NCBI GenBank assembly: GCA_021792755.1
Contig: JAJYUA010000029.1
Span: forward strand, 1-54,614
Reading direction: 5' to 3'
Origin: Pseudomonadota bacterium
Lineage (GTDB): Bacteria > Pseudomonadota > Gammaproteobacteria > Steroidobacterales > Steroidobacteraceae
Length of the DNA: 54,614 bases
In this document: piece by piece, positions 34,315-43,395 of the stretch
Layout of the letters: each line of letters starts with the position of its first letter
Position numbering within the stretch: the first letter of the stretch is position 1
Position numbers and translations under genes: made by a program
The notes under the pieces: generated by a model
Seen by the model: only the letters and a program-made list of their open reading frames with translations
Databases searched by the model: none
Told to the model about the DNA's origin: nothing

Positions 34315-35553
34315 ATGACATCCCAGTCACGCGAGTCATCGCGCGCTCCCGGCACTCTGCAGGGCATCATGCTGCTGTTGCCCATCACACTTTCGGTGAT
34401 GGGCATCACGGTCCTCGTTCCGGACGTGCCGCAACTCATGACGGCGTTCCGACACGTCCCTCACCATCAATACCTCATCCAGGGTGGCGTGCTCACCATG
34501 CCGGCGCTGTGCGTGGCGCTGCTCTCGCCGCTTGCCGGATGGATCGCGGACCGGCTCGGGCGCCGGCGTTTGCTCATCGGCTCGATGGTCGTTTACGCGC
34601 TGGTGGGCATCGCGCCGACCATGCTCCACCACTTGACCGCCATCATCCTCTCGCGAGTGGCGGTCGGGATCTGTGAGGCGGTGGTGATGACGGTCAGTAC
34701 CACGCTGATAAGCGACTACTTTCACGGTCATGCCCGGGAAAAATGGCTCGCCAACCAGACTGCCGTGGCCTCGCTGTCGGCGCTGGCGCTGATCCCGCTC
34801 GGGGGGCTGCTCGGCAGGCAATTCGGCTGGCGCGGCCCGTTCGCGGTCTACCTTTTCAGTCTGCTCCTGGCGGTGGGCCTGTGGCTGTTCACGTGGGAGC
34901 CCGCCTCGGAGCCGCCGACGCGTATCGCACCGAGAGCACCTGACGGAGCGGCCGACCTTCCGGCAGCTTTCCCCTGGCTGCGGCTGGGCGGCATTTGCGC
35001 CATCACATTGCTCGCGTCGGTGATGTTTTACACAGTCCAGACACAGAGCGCCCTCGCCCTGGCGACGCTCGGCGTGCACGATGCCGCCCGGCTCGGCGTG
35101 CTCGCCATGATCGCGAGCCTGGGCGTCCCAACGGGCACTTTCGTCTTCCGCGCGGCAAGCCGGCTGCCTATCGCCACTCTCCTCGCCTTGGAATTCCTGG
35201 TGATCGGCGGCGGATTCCTGTGGATGGGCAGGGCCGCCACACCCGGGGCGTTCGTCGCTGCAGCCGGACTCAACCAGATCGGCTGCGGAATGATTCTGCC
35301 TACGCTGCTCACCTGGGCCACGCGCGGACTCGCGTTCAACATCCGTGGACGTGGAACCGGTGTGTGGAATTCGACATTTGCGATCGGACAGTTTCTCAGT
35401 GGACTGCTGGTTACCTGGCTGGCCGGGGAAGCGGGCGGGTTGCCGAGCGCGTTTGTCGCCCTCGGCATCGCCGCCGCAGTTGCCGCGGCGCTGGCCATAG
35501 CCGGACAGTTGGGCATCCGCAACAGACTTGCCGCCCCCGCCACGGGTCCCTGA
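34315..35553 (+). CDS. MFS transporter
   Basis: A 412-aa inner-membrane protein with about twelve hydrophobic segments and MFS motif A (GWIADRLGRRRLLIGS) between helices 2 and 3. It starts 19 bases after the iclR stop, so the two are one unit. It is a drug:H+-antiporter-like or aromatic-acid-type transporter by general pattern; substrate unknown. Its position next to catabolic genes suggests import or efflux of phenolic compounds. Confidence 0.88.
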   Translation: MTSQSRESSRAPGTLQGIMLLLPITLSVMGITVLVPDVPQLMTAFRHVPHHQYLIQGGVLTMPALCVALLSPLAGWIADRLGRRRLLIGSMVVYALVGIAPTMLHHLTAIILSRVAVGICEAVVMTVSTTLISDYFHGHAREKWLANQTAVASLSALALIPLGGLLGRQFGWRGPFAVYLFSLLLAVGLWLFTWEPASEPPTRIAPRAPDGAADLPAAFPWLRLGGICAITLLASVMFYTVQTQSALALATLGVHDAARLGVLAMIASLGVPTGTFVFRAASRLPIATLLALEFLVIGGGFLWMGRAATPGAFVAAAGLNQIGCGMILPTLLTWATRGLAFNIRGRGTGVWNSTFAIGQFLSGLLVTWLAGEAGGLPSAFVALGIAAAVAAALAIAGQLGIRNRLAAPATGP

Positions 35554-35614
35554 GCGGGGTTTCCCCGCCCGGCGGCTTTGCTGATCAATGTCATCGTCTA
35601 GGCTCGTGCGCCAT

Positions 35615-35631
35615 CATCAGCACCGCTGATG
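35615..35631. terminator. Hairpin after the MFS gene
   Basis: CATCAGC-ACC-GCTGATG, a 7-bp perfect stem about 60 bases downstream of the MFS stop. No T-run follows. A further perfect palindrome, CACGCTAGCGTG, is at 35671-35682 just ahead of the TonB receptor gene and could be an operator. Confidence 0.4.
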
Positions 35632-35720
35632 CGCCCCGATTCCGGAATGAATTTCCGCCCGGCCGGCGCGCACGCTAGCGTGTAGCCGGTCCGAATACCG
35701 ACGAAGAGGGGAATTCCATA

Positions 35721-38237
35721 ATGCTCCGCAGCCGTCTCATCGTTGCAACAGTCGCCGCGGCGGTCTCCGGGGTCGCGCTGGCGCAAGCCGCCAGCCCCGC
35801 CCCACACTCAGCCAACGCGGCAACCCCGGGTACCGATGCCTCCGCAGCCGTCGGCGCTATCGAGCTGCAGCCGATCACAATCATTGCCCAAAAACTGCCC
35901 GAGCGCCTGTCGCGGACCCCGGTCTCGGCGGCGGTGGTGTCGGGCAGAGAGCTCGCGGCCAATAACGCCGCGAACATCTGGGATCTCAACAAGCTGGTGC
36001 CCTCGGTGAACATCAACGGCTCGTTCAACGGACGTGTGCCAATGGGCATCCGCGGCATCTCTTCGGTGTCCAATGAGGGTACAGTCGGCTTGTCTTCGGG
36101 CGTGGCGATCATGATCGACGGCGTGCCTGTTCCGTCCGACTCGATGGACGGCAACAACATCGAGGATGTTCAGAGCATCCAGGTACTGCAGGGTCCCCAG
36201 GCCACCCTCGGCGGCCGCACGGCGGCCACGGGCGTGATCGACATCGTCACCCGCAAGCCGACCTCCCACTTCACCGGCAACGCGAGCCTCACCGTCACCA
36301 ACGACGGCGAGGTCCGCCTGAACGGCTTCCTCGCCGGACCCATCAGTCGCAAGATTGACTTCAGCCTGGCTGCCTGGGGCAATCGCGTCCGGTATCCGAT
36401 CCGCAACCTCCAGCTCGACAAGAGCAGCGTCCAGAGAGTCTCCGGCATGCGTGTCAAGCTGCTGTTCAAACCGATCGAAAACCTCGACATCACCCTCATG
36501 GGCCACTATGGCCTGATGACGTCCTCTGGCGACAACTTTGTTTACAAGTACCTCTCCCCGGGCGCAGCGCTGCTGGTCGGCAACCACATCGACCCGACGA
36601 GCGGCGAGGCCGTGCCGAATGTGCCGTTCATGGCCGCTTCCACGCTCGTACCGCTGCGGCCGGGTATCGGCAACAGGTATTACGCCAGTCCGACCATGGC
36701 AGGCTCGCGCATCGAGGACCGCGACACCTCCCTAACCGTCTCCTACCACGCGGACGGCTACACCTTCGGCTCGGTCACAGCCTATCAGCACGAGACTCAG
36801 AGCCTGACACAGGATCTGTTCCTGGTGAACGCGTACTTCTGGAACGAGCTCACCGGAGCAGGATCGGGCGCGCCAGGCACGCCGCCGCCGTTCTACAACC
36901 ATCAGAATATCCACCTGAACATCAACCAGTTCAGCCAGGAATTCAAGATCGCATCCCCGACCGACCGTCCCTTCAGCTACCTGGCGGGCGTGTTCTATTC
37001 CGACACGAAAGTCCATCAAGTCTACAACCGGCAACTCTTTCCGGCCTACGAAAACTTCGACGTCACCCCGGACACCAGGACGATCGATATATACGGCCGC
37101 TCGACCTGGCGGTTTTTACCGAAGACGTCACTGGTCACCGGCCTGCGCTACAATTATGATTCGATCAAGTATCGGGATTACTGGCTGCTTGACACCCTGG
37201 CGTTCCCCGGCCCGACCGCGGCCTATCCACCTGTGATTGTCCCCAGCCAATACGCCGCGGGCAGCCACCATTCCGGCACGGTGGTCGGCGATGTGAGCCT
37301 GAAGGAACAGTTCACGCCCACCGTCATGGGCTATTTCACCTATGCGCGCGGCTACTCGCCCGGTGCCTTCAATACGGTCCAGACCCTGTATTCCCCCTCC
37401 ACCGTCACCATCCCCTCGGGTCTCACGATCGCCCAGCTGGATACGGCCTTCCCCGGGCTCATCACCCCGGAGAACCAATCGAAGCTCGGCTACGTCGGCA
37501 AGGAGACCGTCGATGACTTCGAGCTGGGGCTCAAGAGTACGTTCCTGCATCACCGCGTGCGCGTCGACCTCGCCCTGTTCGACACCAAGTACCACAATTT
37601 CCAGATCCAGAATTTCAACTTGAGCAGTCATGCCGTCAGCCCGCCGCTCATCCTCGAGGCGGCAGGCGGCGCGGAGACGCGCGGCGCCGAGCTCAATTCC
37701 GATTGGGCGGCGACTCGCACCCTGCGGATAGCGTTCGCTGCAGCCTATGTGGATGCCAAATTCACCAACTACAAGAATGCTCCCTGCTATTACCCCTACG
37801 TGACCGGCCAGCAGGTGCCCGGCTGCACCTATGTCAACAATACCGGCGTACAGAACCTCTCGGGCAGGCCCATGCCGAACGCGCCGAAGCTCAAGTTCGA
37901 TACCAATATTTCCGAGCGCGTTCCGCTCAACGCGATTCCGTACGACCTCGCGTTGGGAGCGAACTACAGTTACCAGACCTCGGAGCAGATGCTGGCCGAT
38001 CAGAACCCGCAGGCGGTGCAGCCGGCCTTCGGCATCCTGAACCTCAGCGTGGGACTGGAAAAAAACTCCGGTGCGTATTCCGTCACGGCATTCGTGAACA
38101 ATGCCTTCAACAAGCACTACGCCGTGGACATGGAAGACTTCTGGAGCTCCCCGTGGGGCGCGACGAACACCGTGATCGAGCAACCGGCGCGGGACTCCTA
38201 CCGCTACTATGGGCTGCGCCTCACGGCAAGCTTCTGA
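35721..38237 (+). CDS. TonB-dependent outer-membrane receptor
   Basis: An 838-aa protein; ATG with AGAGGGG upstream. It has a signal peptide at about 1-22 (IVATVAAAVSGVALAQA), a TonB-box-like stretch (QPITIIAQK), a plug domain (about 55-170, with GIRGISS and VQSIQVLQGPQATLGGRTA), and a long 22-strand barrel ending in a C-terminal Phe. It belongs to the FecA/sphingomonad-like receptor group used for siderophores and also for plant polymers and aromatics. It lies between two MFS transporter genes; substrate unknown. Confidence 0.93.
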   Translation: MLRSRLIVATVAAAVSGVALAQAASPAPHSANAATPGTDASAAVGAIELQPITIIAQKLPERLSRTPVSAAVVSGRELAANNAANIWDLNKLVPSVNINGSFNGRVPMGIRGISSVSNEGTVGLSSGVAIMIDGVPVPSDSMDGNNIEDVQSIQVLQGPQATLGGRTAATGVIDIVTRKPTSHFTGNASLTVTNDGEVRLNGFLAGPISRKIDFSLAAWGNRVRYPIRNLQLDKSSVQRVSGMRVKLLFKPIENLDITLMGHYGLMTSSGDNFVYKYLSPGAALLVGNHIDPTSGEAVPNVPFMAASTLVPLRPGIGNRYYASPTMAGSRIEDRDTSLTVSYHADGYTFGSVTAYQHETQSLTQDLFLVNAYFWNELTGAGSGAPGTPPPFYNHQNIHLNINQFSQEFKIASPTDRPFSYLAGVFYSDTKVHQVYNRQLFPAYENFDVTPDTRTIDIYGRSTWRFLPKTSLVTGLRYNYDSIKYRDYWLLDTLAFPGPTAAYPPVIVPSQYAAGSHHSGTVVGDVSLKEQFTPTVMGYFTYARGYSPGAFNTVQTLYSPSTVTIPSGLTIAQLDTAFPGLITPENQSKLGYVGKETVDDFELGLKSTFLHHRVRVDLALFDTKYHNFQIQNFNLSSHAVSPPLILEAAGGAETRGAELNSDWAATRTLRIAFAAAYVDAKFTNYKNAPCYYPYVTGQQVPGCTYVNNTGVQNLSGRPMPNAPKLKFDTNISERVPLNAIPYDLALGANYSYQTSEQMLADQNPQAVQPAFGILNLSVGLEKNSGAYSVTAFVNNAFNKHYAVDMEDFWSSPWGATNTVIEQPARDSYRYYGLRLTASF

Positions 38238-38275
38238 CCGATCCCATCCCGGCCACCAGCCGGATTTGAGTCGCC

Positions 38276-38305
38276 GCCGGGCCCCTTTAGCCGAAGGGGC
38301 CCGGC
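38276..38305 (+). terminator. Strong hairpin after the TonB receptor gene
   Basis: A 12-bp perfect stem, GCCGGGCCCCTT/AAGGGGCCCGGC, with a six-base loop, 38 bases after the stop. It is not followed by a T-run but is very stable. Confidence 0.6.
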
Positions 38306-38606
38306 CGCCGCGCAGGATGCCGCGCCCGCACACGAAGCCCGCGCTTCGGCCCGACGTGCGTCCAAAGTTGCGGCAAAGCAGAATTGTCCGTTGGCACTCC
38401 GTGCGGATTGTGCCTAAACTGCCGCAGTTGGAGGGGGCGGTGGCTGTGGCCATCGCGAAGCGGATGCGAAGGCAGGATGAACCTGTGCGCCGGCGCAGAA
38501 CCCGGACCTCGCTTCAGGCTTGGCACGCCGCCGACCTGTGCCGCGCGGCGGCGGCTCCCGTCGGGTCGACCCGTGCGAAGTACGCCGTGCGTACGTGGAG
38601 CTGTTG
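38306..38606. other. Intergenic region ahead of the second MFS gene
   Basis: Nothing gene-like is seen. There is a small inverted repeat AACTG-CCG-CAGTT at 38417-38429 that could be a regulator site, and a GGAG Shine-Dalgarno at 38597-38600 for the MFS gene. Confidence 0.4.
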
Positions 38607-40073
38607 ATGGGCAAATCGTTTGCGAATCCTTCGACCGAGGCAGGCCCGAGGACCGAGGACCGCGCGGCCCGGGTTCTGCTCGCCCGCCTCGACCGGATCC
38701 CGACCTGGGCTCTGCCGCGCCTCTTCGCGCTGATCATCGGCATCGGCTTTCTCTTCACTTTCTACGACATATTCGACATCAACGTCTCCTTCATTCAGAC
38801 CTGCCGCGCACTCGTCCCGGGCTGCACGGCGGTGCGCTCGAGCAACTATATCGGTCTGCCGGTGCTCTTGAACCTCGTGGGCTACGTAGCCGGCACACTG
38901 GTGCTGAGCCCGTTGTCGGACCGAATGGGCCGGCGGAAGCTGCTGCTGACGACGATGACTCTTTGCGGCATCGGTTCGGCGATGACTGCGGTGGCGCATT
39001 CCTTCATCACCTTCGTCGCCGCCCGCGCTTTCACCGGCATCGGCATTGGCGCCGATCTGGCGGTCGTTAACACCTACATTGGAGAGCTCGCGCCCCGCGG
39101 CGCCCGCGCCCGCTACACCTCGATGATTTTCGTCTTCTCCGCGCTCGGCGCGGTGCTCGGCATCTGGATCGGCCTGTGGCTCACCATGCCGGCCTCGCCT
39201 TTGCCGCTCGGTCTGCCATTTGCCCTTGCCGGCAGGAATTTCGACTACGGTTGGCGCGTCATGTATCTGATCGGCGCAGCCCTCGCCGTGATCGGCGTGC
39301 TGCTGCGCTTGCGGCTGCCCGAATCGCCCCGCTGGCTCGTCGCCCGCGGCCGGCCTGGCGAGGCTGAAGGGATGATCGCCGGCATGGAGGCCCGCGCCCT
39401 GGCGATCGGTCCGCTCCCGCCCGTGCCGCGGCAGACGCCGCCCGCGCCGCCTGCAAACGACGCGCTGTCCTTTGCGGCCATCTTCGGCAACCGGCTCTAT
39501 CGCAACCGTACGCTACTGCTGACCACGATGTGGTTTCTTGCCTACATCACGGTGTACTCCTTCGCGGCCGGCTTCACCACGCTGCTCGCCGCGCTGAAAT
39601 TCCCGCCACCCGAGGCCGGTTTGATCACCGCCATCGGCACATTTGGCTTCGTACTGTGCGCCATCGTCTCCTATTTCCACGGCGAGCGGATGGAGCGCAA
39701 ACATTGGATGCTGCTCTCCGCCCTTATCACACTGGCCGGAAGCTTGCTGATTGCGCTCGGCGGCAGGCAGCTCGCGCCGGCCGTCGTGGGTTCGCTCATC
39801 GTCTTCTTCGGCTTCAATCTCTGGGTGCCGATCGTCTATGCCTGGTCGATCGAGCACTACCCGACACGCGCGCGCACCACCGGCTTTGCGCTCGTCGACG
39901 GTATCGGCCATCTTGGCGGCGGCATCGGCATTTTCGTGATCGCCCCGCTGATCCCGCAGCTGGGCGTGCTCGGGTCCTTTCTGCTGATCGGCGGCTTCCT
40001 GATCGTCGCGGCACTGGTCGCTCAGCTCGGTATCGCCACCCGCTCGCGCCCTCTGGAGGAAATCTCGCCCTGA
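38607..40073 (+). CDS. MFS transporter, sugar-porter / aromatic-acid:H+ symporter type
   Basis: 488 aa from the ATG at 38607 with GGAG six bases upstream. It has twelve hydrophobic segments, motif A (SPLSDRMGRRKLLL), the LPESPRWL signature after helix 6, and a central cytoplasmic loop rich in Pro/Ala. The sugar-porter-like features also occur in aromatic-acid symporters such as PcaK. It lies next to the TonB receptor, which suggests the two may import the same class of compound. Confidence 0.88.
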   Translation: MGKSFANPSTEAGPRTEDRAARVLLARLDRIPTWALPRLFALIIGIGFLFTFYDIFDINVSFIQTCRALVPGCTAVRSSNYIGLPVLLNLVGYVAGTLVLSPLSDRMGRRKLLLTTMTLCGIGSAMTAVAHSFITFVAARAFTGIGIGADLAVVNTYIGELAPRGARARYTSMIFVFSALGAVLGIWIGLWLTMPASPLPLGLPFALAGRNFDYGWRVMYLIGAALAVIGVLLRLRLPESPRWLVARGRPGEAEGMIAGMEARALAIGPLPPVPRQTPPAPPANDALSFAAIFGNRLYRNRTLLLTTMWFLAYITVYSFAAGFTTLLAALKFPPPEAGLITAIGTFGFVLCAIVSYFHGERMERKHWMLLSALITLAGSLLIALGGRQLAPAVVGSLIVFFGFNLWVPIVYAWSIEHYPTRARTTGFALVDGIGHLGGGIGIFVIAPLIPQLGVLGSFLLIGGFLIVAALVAQLGIATRSRPLEEISP

Positions 40074-40144
40074 GCTCGCGCGGCTGATCCGTATTGCCGT
40101 GCCCGGCCGTTTGCGGATCGGCGGTAGCGGAAGTCCCTCCGCGG

Positions 40145-41578
40145 TCAGTCGCGCCAGGCCAGGGCGTGCCGCCCCGGCGGACTCGGGGGACGATCCCAGC
40201 GGGCCGGTGTTTTCGAATAGGACACCAGCGGCGCCGGCACGCGCAGCTCGCCGTACTGCGAGTCGCACGTGATGAAACTATTTGGCTCGGGGGCCGGCAT
40301 CGTGCTCGGCATGCGCAGCCGCTCGGCCTCGGTCAGCCTGCCGAGCTCCTGCAGGAACATGGAAGCGCGGGTGAGACTCACCTCGACGTGGTAGCTGCCA
40401 CCCTCTCGGGTGCGGCGGATGAGCGCAGCCAGCGTGCCCGCGGCGGCCAGATACGGGACGAGGTAGTCATTCAGGGTGCCGGTGGGGCCGAGCCTCGGCT
40501 CGGCCGTTGATCCTTCATCGAGCGCCAGGCCGCAGGCGGTCTGCCCGATGGGCTCGAACCCGCCACGCTCGCGCCACGGACCTTCATAGCCATAGCAGCT
40601 CACCGAAACATAGATGATGCCCGGACGCATCGCCGCCACATCCCGCGGCCCGAAGCCCGCCCGCTCCAGCGCCCCGGGACGCCAGGACTGGACGAACACG
40701 TCCGCGCCGCGCATCAGCGCCGCCAGACGATCAGCCTCGCCCGGCTGCTCGAGATCGAGCAGCCCGGAGCGCTTGCCCCAGCCCGTGTCGATTTGCATCA
40801 CGTGCGAGTCCATGCGCCACGGCGAAGAGACGTGCAGCACGTCGGCGTCCTGTTCGGCGAGCAGCCGGGCCGTCACGGGACCGGCGAGCACATGGGTGAA
40901 ATCCAACACTCTCAGACCGGCCAGCGGCCGCGACGCCCGTGCCAGCGGCCGCGGAGCCGCATCGCCGATCCTCTCGACGTGCACGGGCGGCCGGGCCGCA
41001 AGCCACTGCCCCTGCGGGTGACGCAACCACTCCTGACGGGTGCGCGCGATCACGCCGACTGCCTTGCGCCGGGCCAGCGCTTCCTCCAGCTCCTGCGATT
41101 GCCGCCGCGCGACGACCCGCTCCACCGACTGCGCGTCGTAGCCGCAGTCGAGCACATCCATCAGACGGGTCAGAATCTCGGGATAGGCCAGCGTGCGCAG
41201 CAGGAAGATCATGCGCTCATCGGCGGTGCGGAAAAAGCCGCGATGATCCGTACCCCGCGGATGCGGCGGCAGGGCATAGCCGCTCTGGCGCAGGTGCACG
41301 ATCGTCTGCAGACCGGGCACGACTGCGCGCCGCACATCGACGGCAACATCCTGCCCCTCGCCGCTGCGCAGCTTCCAGATCGCCGCGACCGCGGCGCCCA
41401 TCGCGCCCAGCGCCCCGGCCGCCGCTGCGCCGACCCTGTGGAGGCTCGGCACCACCGGATCGCTGCCGTTGAACTTCACGCGCCCCGCGAGGTCGGCGGA
41501 TCCGAGACCGATGGCCGACCAGAGGGCCTCGAACACCTCTGCCGGACCCGCTCCCGCCAGTTTGACCGGCGCGCTCAC
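40145..41578 (-). CDS. CoA-transferase family III (CaiB/BaiF-like), apparently permuted
   Basis: A 477-aa protein. The canonical N-terminal signature (PLAGLRVLDFTHVLAGPVTARLLAEQ) is found only near residue 218, and the catalytic Asp lies in GTLNDYL. Residues 1-200 resemble the second half of a usual CaiB protein (AAGALGAMGAAVAAIWKLRSGEGQDVAVDVRRA). The order is thus second half then first half. The GTG start overlaps the hyuB stop, so it is translationally coupled to hyuB. Family role: moving CoA between carboxylic acids. Confidence 0.78.
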   Translation of the reverse strand: MSAPVKLAGAGPAEVFEALWSAIGLGSADLAGRVKFNGSDPVVPSLHRVGAAAAGALGAMGAAVAAIWKLRSGEGQDVAVDVRRAVVPGLQTIVHLRQSGYALPPHPRGTDHRGFFRTADERMIFLLRTLAYPEILTRLMDVLDCGYDAQSVERVVARRQSQELEEALARRKAVGVIARTRQEWLRHPQGQWLAARPPVHVERIGDAAPRPLARASRPLAGLRVLDFTHVLAGPVTARLLAEQDADVLHVSSPWRMDSHVMQIDTGWGKRSGLLDLEQPGEADRLAALMRGADVFVQSWRPGALERAGFGPRDVAAMRPGIIYVSVSCYGYEGPWRERGGFEPIGQTACGLALDEGSTAEPRLGPTGTLNDYLVPYLAAAGTLAALIRRTREGGSYHVEVSLTRASMFLQELGRLTEAERLRMPSTMPAPEPNSFITCDSQYGELRVPAPLVSYSKTPARWDRPPSPPGRHALAWRD

Positions 41579-43392
41579 GGCGCCCCGGCGCTGCGGCGCG
41601 AGCGCAGACCGGCGCGCTGCCTGCGGGTCGCGGGGTCATCGACCACCCAGTCCCGGGTGCTCAGGATCACGCCATACACGTCCCGTGCGCGATCCTCCGA
41701 GACAAATCCATCCCGGACGTCCTTGAGCACGCGCTGCGGCTCTCGATCGAGCGGATCGCCCCAACCGCCCCCGCCGGCATTGCGGGTATCGCAGGCTTCG
41801 CCGGGAAAAATGGGCTGCGTCACGAAGGTGCGCAGCACCCGCTGCTGGCCGTCGGGCGCGGTGATGGTCATCTGCGCAAGCGGTCCGTCGAGGCCACCGG
41901 CCACCCCGGCGGGCGGGCAGCGCTGGCCATCGCTGTTGCCCGTCATGAGCAACGACATCGCACCGGGCTGGGTGCGCGCGACAAAACGCACGTAGCTGCC
42001 CGGGGAGCCGCGAAACTCCCCGGCGCCTTCCCAATCCGTCAGCACCTCGTAGTGCGTCACCAGGTACGGGCAGGACGCTTCGAAGAACTCCACGTTCGGG
42101 CGCACGAGGTTGGCACAGGCACTCTGGAAGCCGACGCCCAGCCAGCCATCATGGCCCTTCACGGCCCCACTGCCACCGTCGCTGCCGAAGGTCTCGGTGA
42201 AATAGTTGCGCGGGTGGCCGGTGCGCGGGTCGATGACATCGGGCATCGTACCGATGTTGATCGGACAGAGATGCTTGGACCACGCCGCCATGGCTCGATC
42301 CGGCAGGGCCTTGCCGATCGCCAGCATGCACGCCTCGACGATCTGGGTGCCCACGGAGATCTGTGAGGCGCCCACCGTGGCCGGATAGCGTGGATTGACC
42401 ACCGTCCCTTCGGGCATGATGAACCGGATCGGGTTCATCGCGCCGCCGTTCTTCGGGACGTTCTCATCGACGAGGTAGAAAAGGCCGACCATCGCGCTCG
42501 TGATCGTCACGCCCGTCGGGCAGTTGACGAACGTCGCCTGCGGATCGCTGCCGGAGAAGTCCAACGTCAGCGAGTCGTCCTCCACGATGGCCTTGACACG
42601 CACCCAGATCGGTTGGTCGGTCTGGCCATCCCAGTCCGCGGCCGAAGCGCCCTCATACGTGCCGTTGGGGATCCGGGCGATCTCCGCCCGCATGGCCCGC
42701 TCGCCGGCCGCCACGATCTCGCGCATGCAGGCCCGGACGGTCTCGAGGCCGTACTTGCGACACAGCAGACCGATCTGCTCCTCGGCGTGCGCCATGCAGC
42801 CGTTGATGAGGCGGGTATCCATATCCAGCTCGGTCGGCATGCGCACGTTGCGCAGCACGAGGCGCCACACCTCCTCCTGCAGAACCCCCGCCTTCATCAG
42901 CTTCAGCGGCGGGACGTTCAGACCCTCGGCGATGATGTCGATGGCGCCGGCGCCGTATCCGCCCGGCAGGAACCCTCCGGTATCGCTCACGTGGGTCTTC
43001 GCCTGTAAGAAGCCCAGGTGCTCGCCTTCGAAGAACAGCGGCCGAACGAAGTTCCAGTCCGGGAGGTGCCCGCCGCGCACGATGTACGGGTCGTTTGCCA
43101 CGATGAAGTCCCCGGGCTGATAGTCGCCGTTGAAGCGCGACTCCAGGCCCTTGATCGCCTCCTCGGCAACCATGGTGTGGATCGGCGCGGCGCTCGCCGC
43201 CACCACGATCTTTCCCCGCGGGTCGAGGATCGACTGGCCGAGGTCGCGCGCCAGCGCGGTCACGAACGACTGCGTTGAATACAACACCTTCTCGCCGATC
43301 TGCGCTGTGAGGTACTGCAGCTTGTTCCAGACGACCGAGAAGGTGATCGGGTCGATGCCGGATTTCGCCGCGGCGCGGCTCTGGTTGGCCAT
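41575..43392 (-). CDS. hyuB: Hydantoinase B / oxoprolinase subunit B-like protein
   Basis: A 605-aa protein with the family start (IDPITFSVVWNKLQYLTAQIGEKVLYSTQSF) and the conserved block on either side of NDPYIVRGGHLPDW. It pairs with HyuA, three bases upstream. This enzyme family includes hydantoinases, 5-oxoprolinases and ATP-dependent acetone/acetophenone carboxylases. A ketone-carboxylase role would suit an aromatic-degradation locus, but no small third subunit is seen, so the exact reaction is open. Confidence 0.88.
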   Translation of the reverse strand: MANQSRAAAKSGIDPITFSVVWNKLQYLTAQIGEKVLYSTQSFVTALARDLGQSILDPRGKIVVAASAAPIHTMVAEEAIKGLESRFNGDYQPGDFIVANDPYIVRGGHLPDWNFVRPLFFEGEHLGFLQAKTHVSDTGGFLPGGYGAGAIDIIAEGLNVPPLKLMKAGVLQEEVWRLVLRNVRMPTELDMDTRLINGCMAHAEEQIGLLCRKYGLETVRACMREIVAAGERAMRAEIARIPNGTYEGASAADWDGQTDQPIWVRVKAIVEDDSLTLDFSGSDPQATFVNCPTGVTITSAMVGLFYLVDENVPKNGGAMNPIRFIMPEGTVVNPRYPATVGASQISVGTQIVEACMLAIGKALPDRAMAAWSKHLCPINIGTMPDVIDPRTGHPRNYFTETFGSDGGSGAVKGHDGWLGVGFQSACANLVRPNVEFFEASCPYLVTHYEVLTDWEGAGEFRGSPGSYVRFVARTQPGAMSLLMTGNSDGQRCPPAGVAGGLDGPLAQMTITAPDGQQRVLRTFVTQPIFPGEACDTRNAGGGGWGDPLDREPQRVLKDVRDGFVSEDRARDVYGVILSTRDWVVDDPATRRQRAGLRSRRSAGAP

Positions 43393-43395
43393 GAT

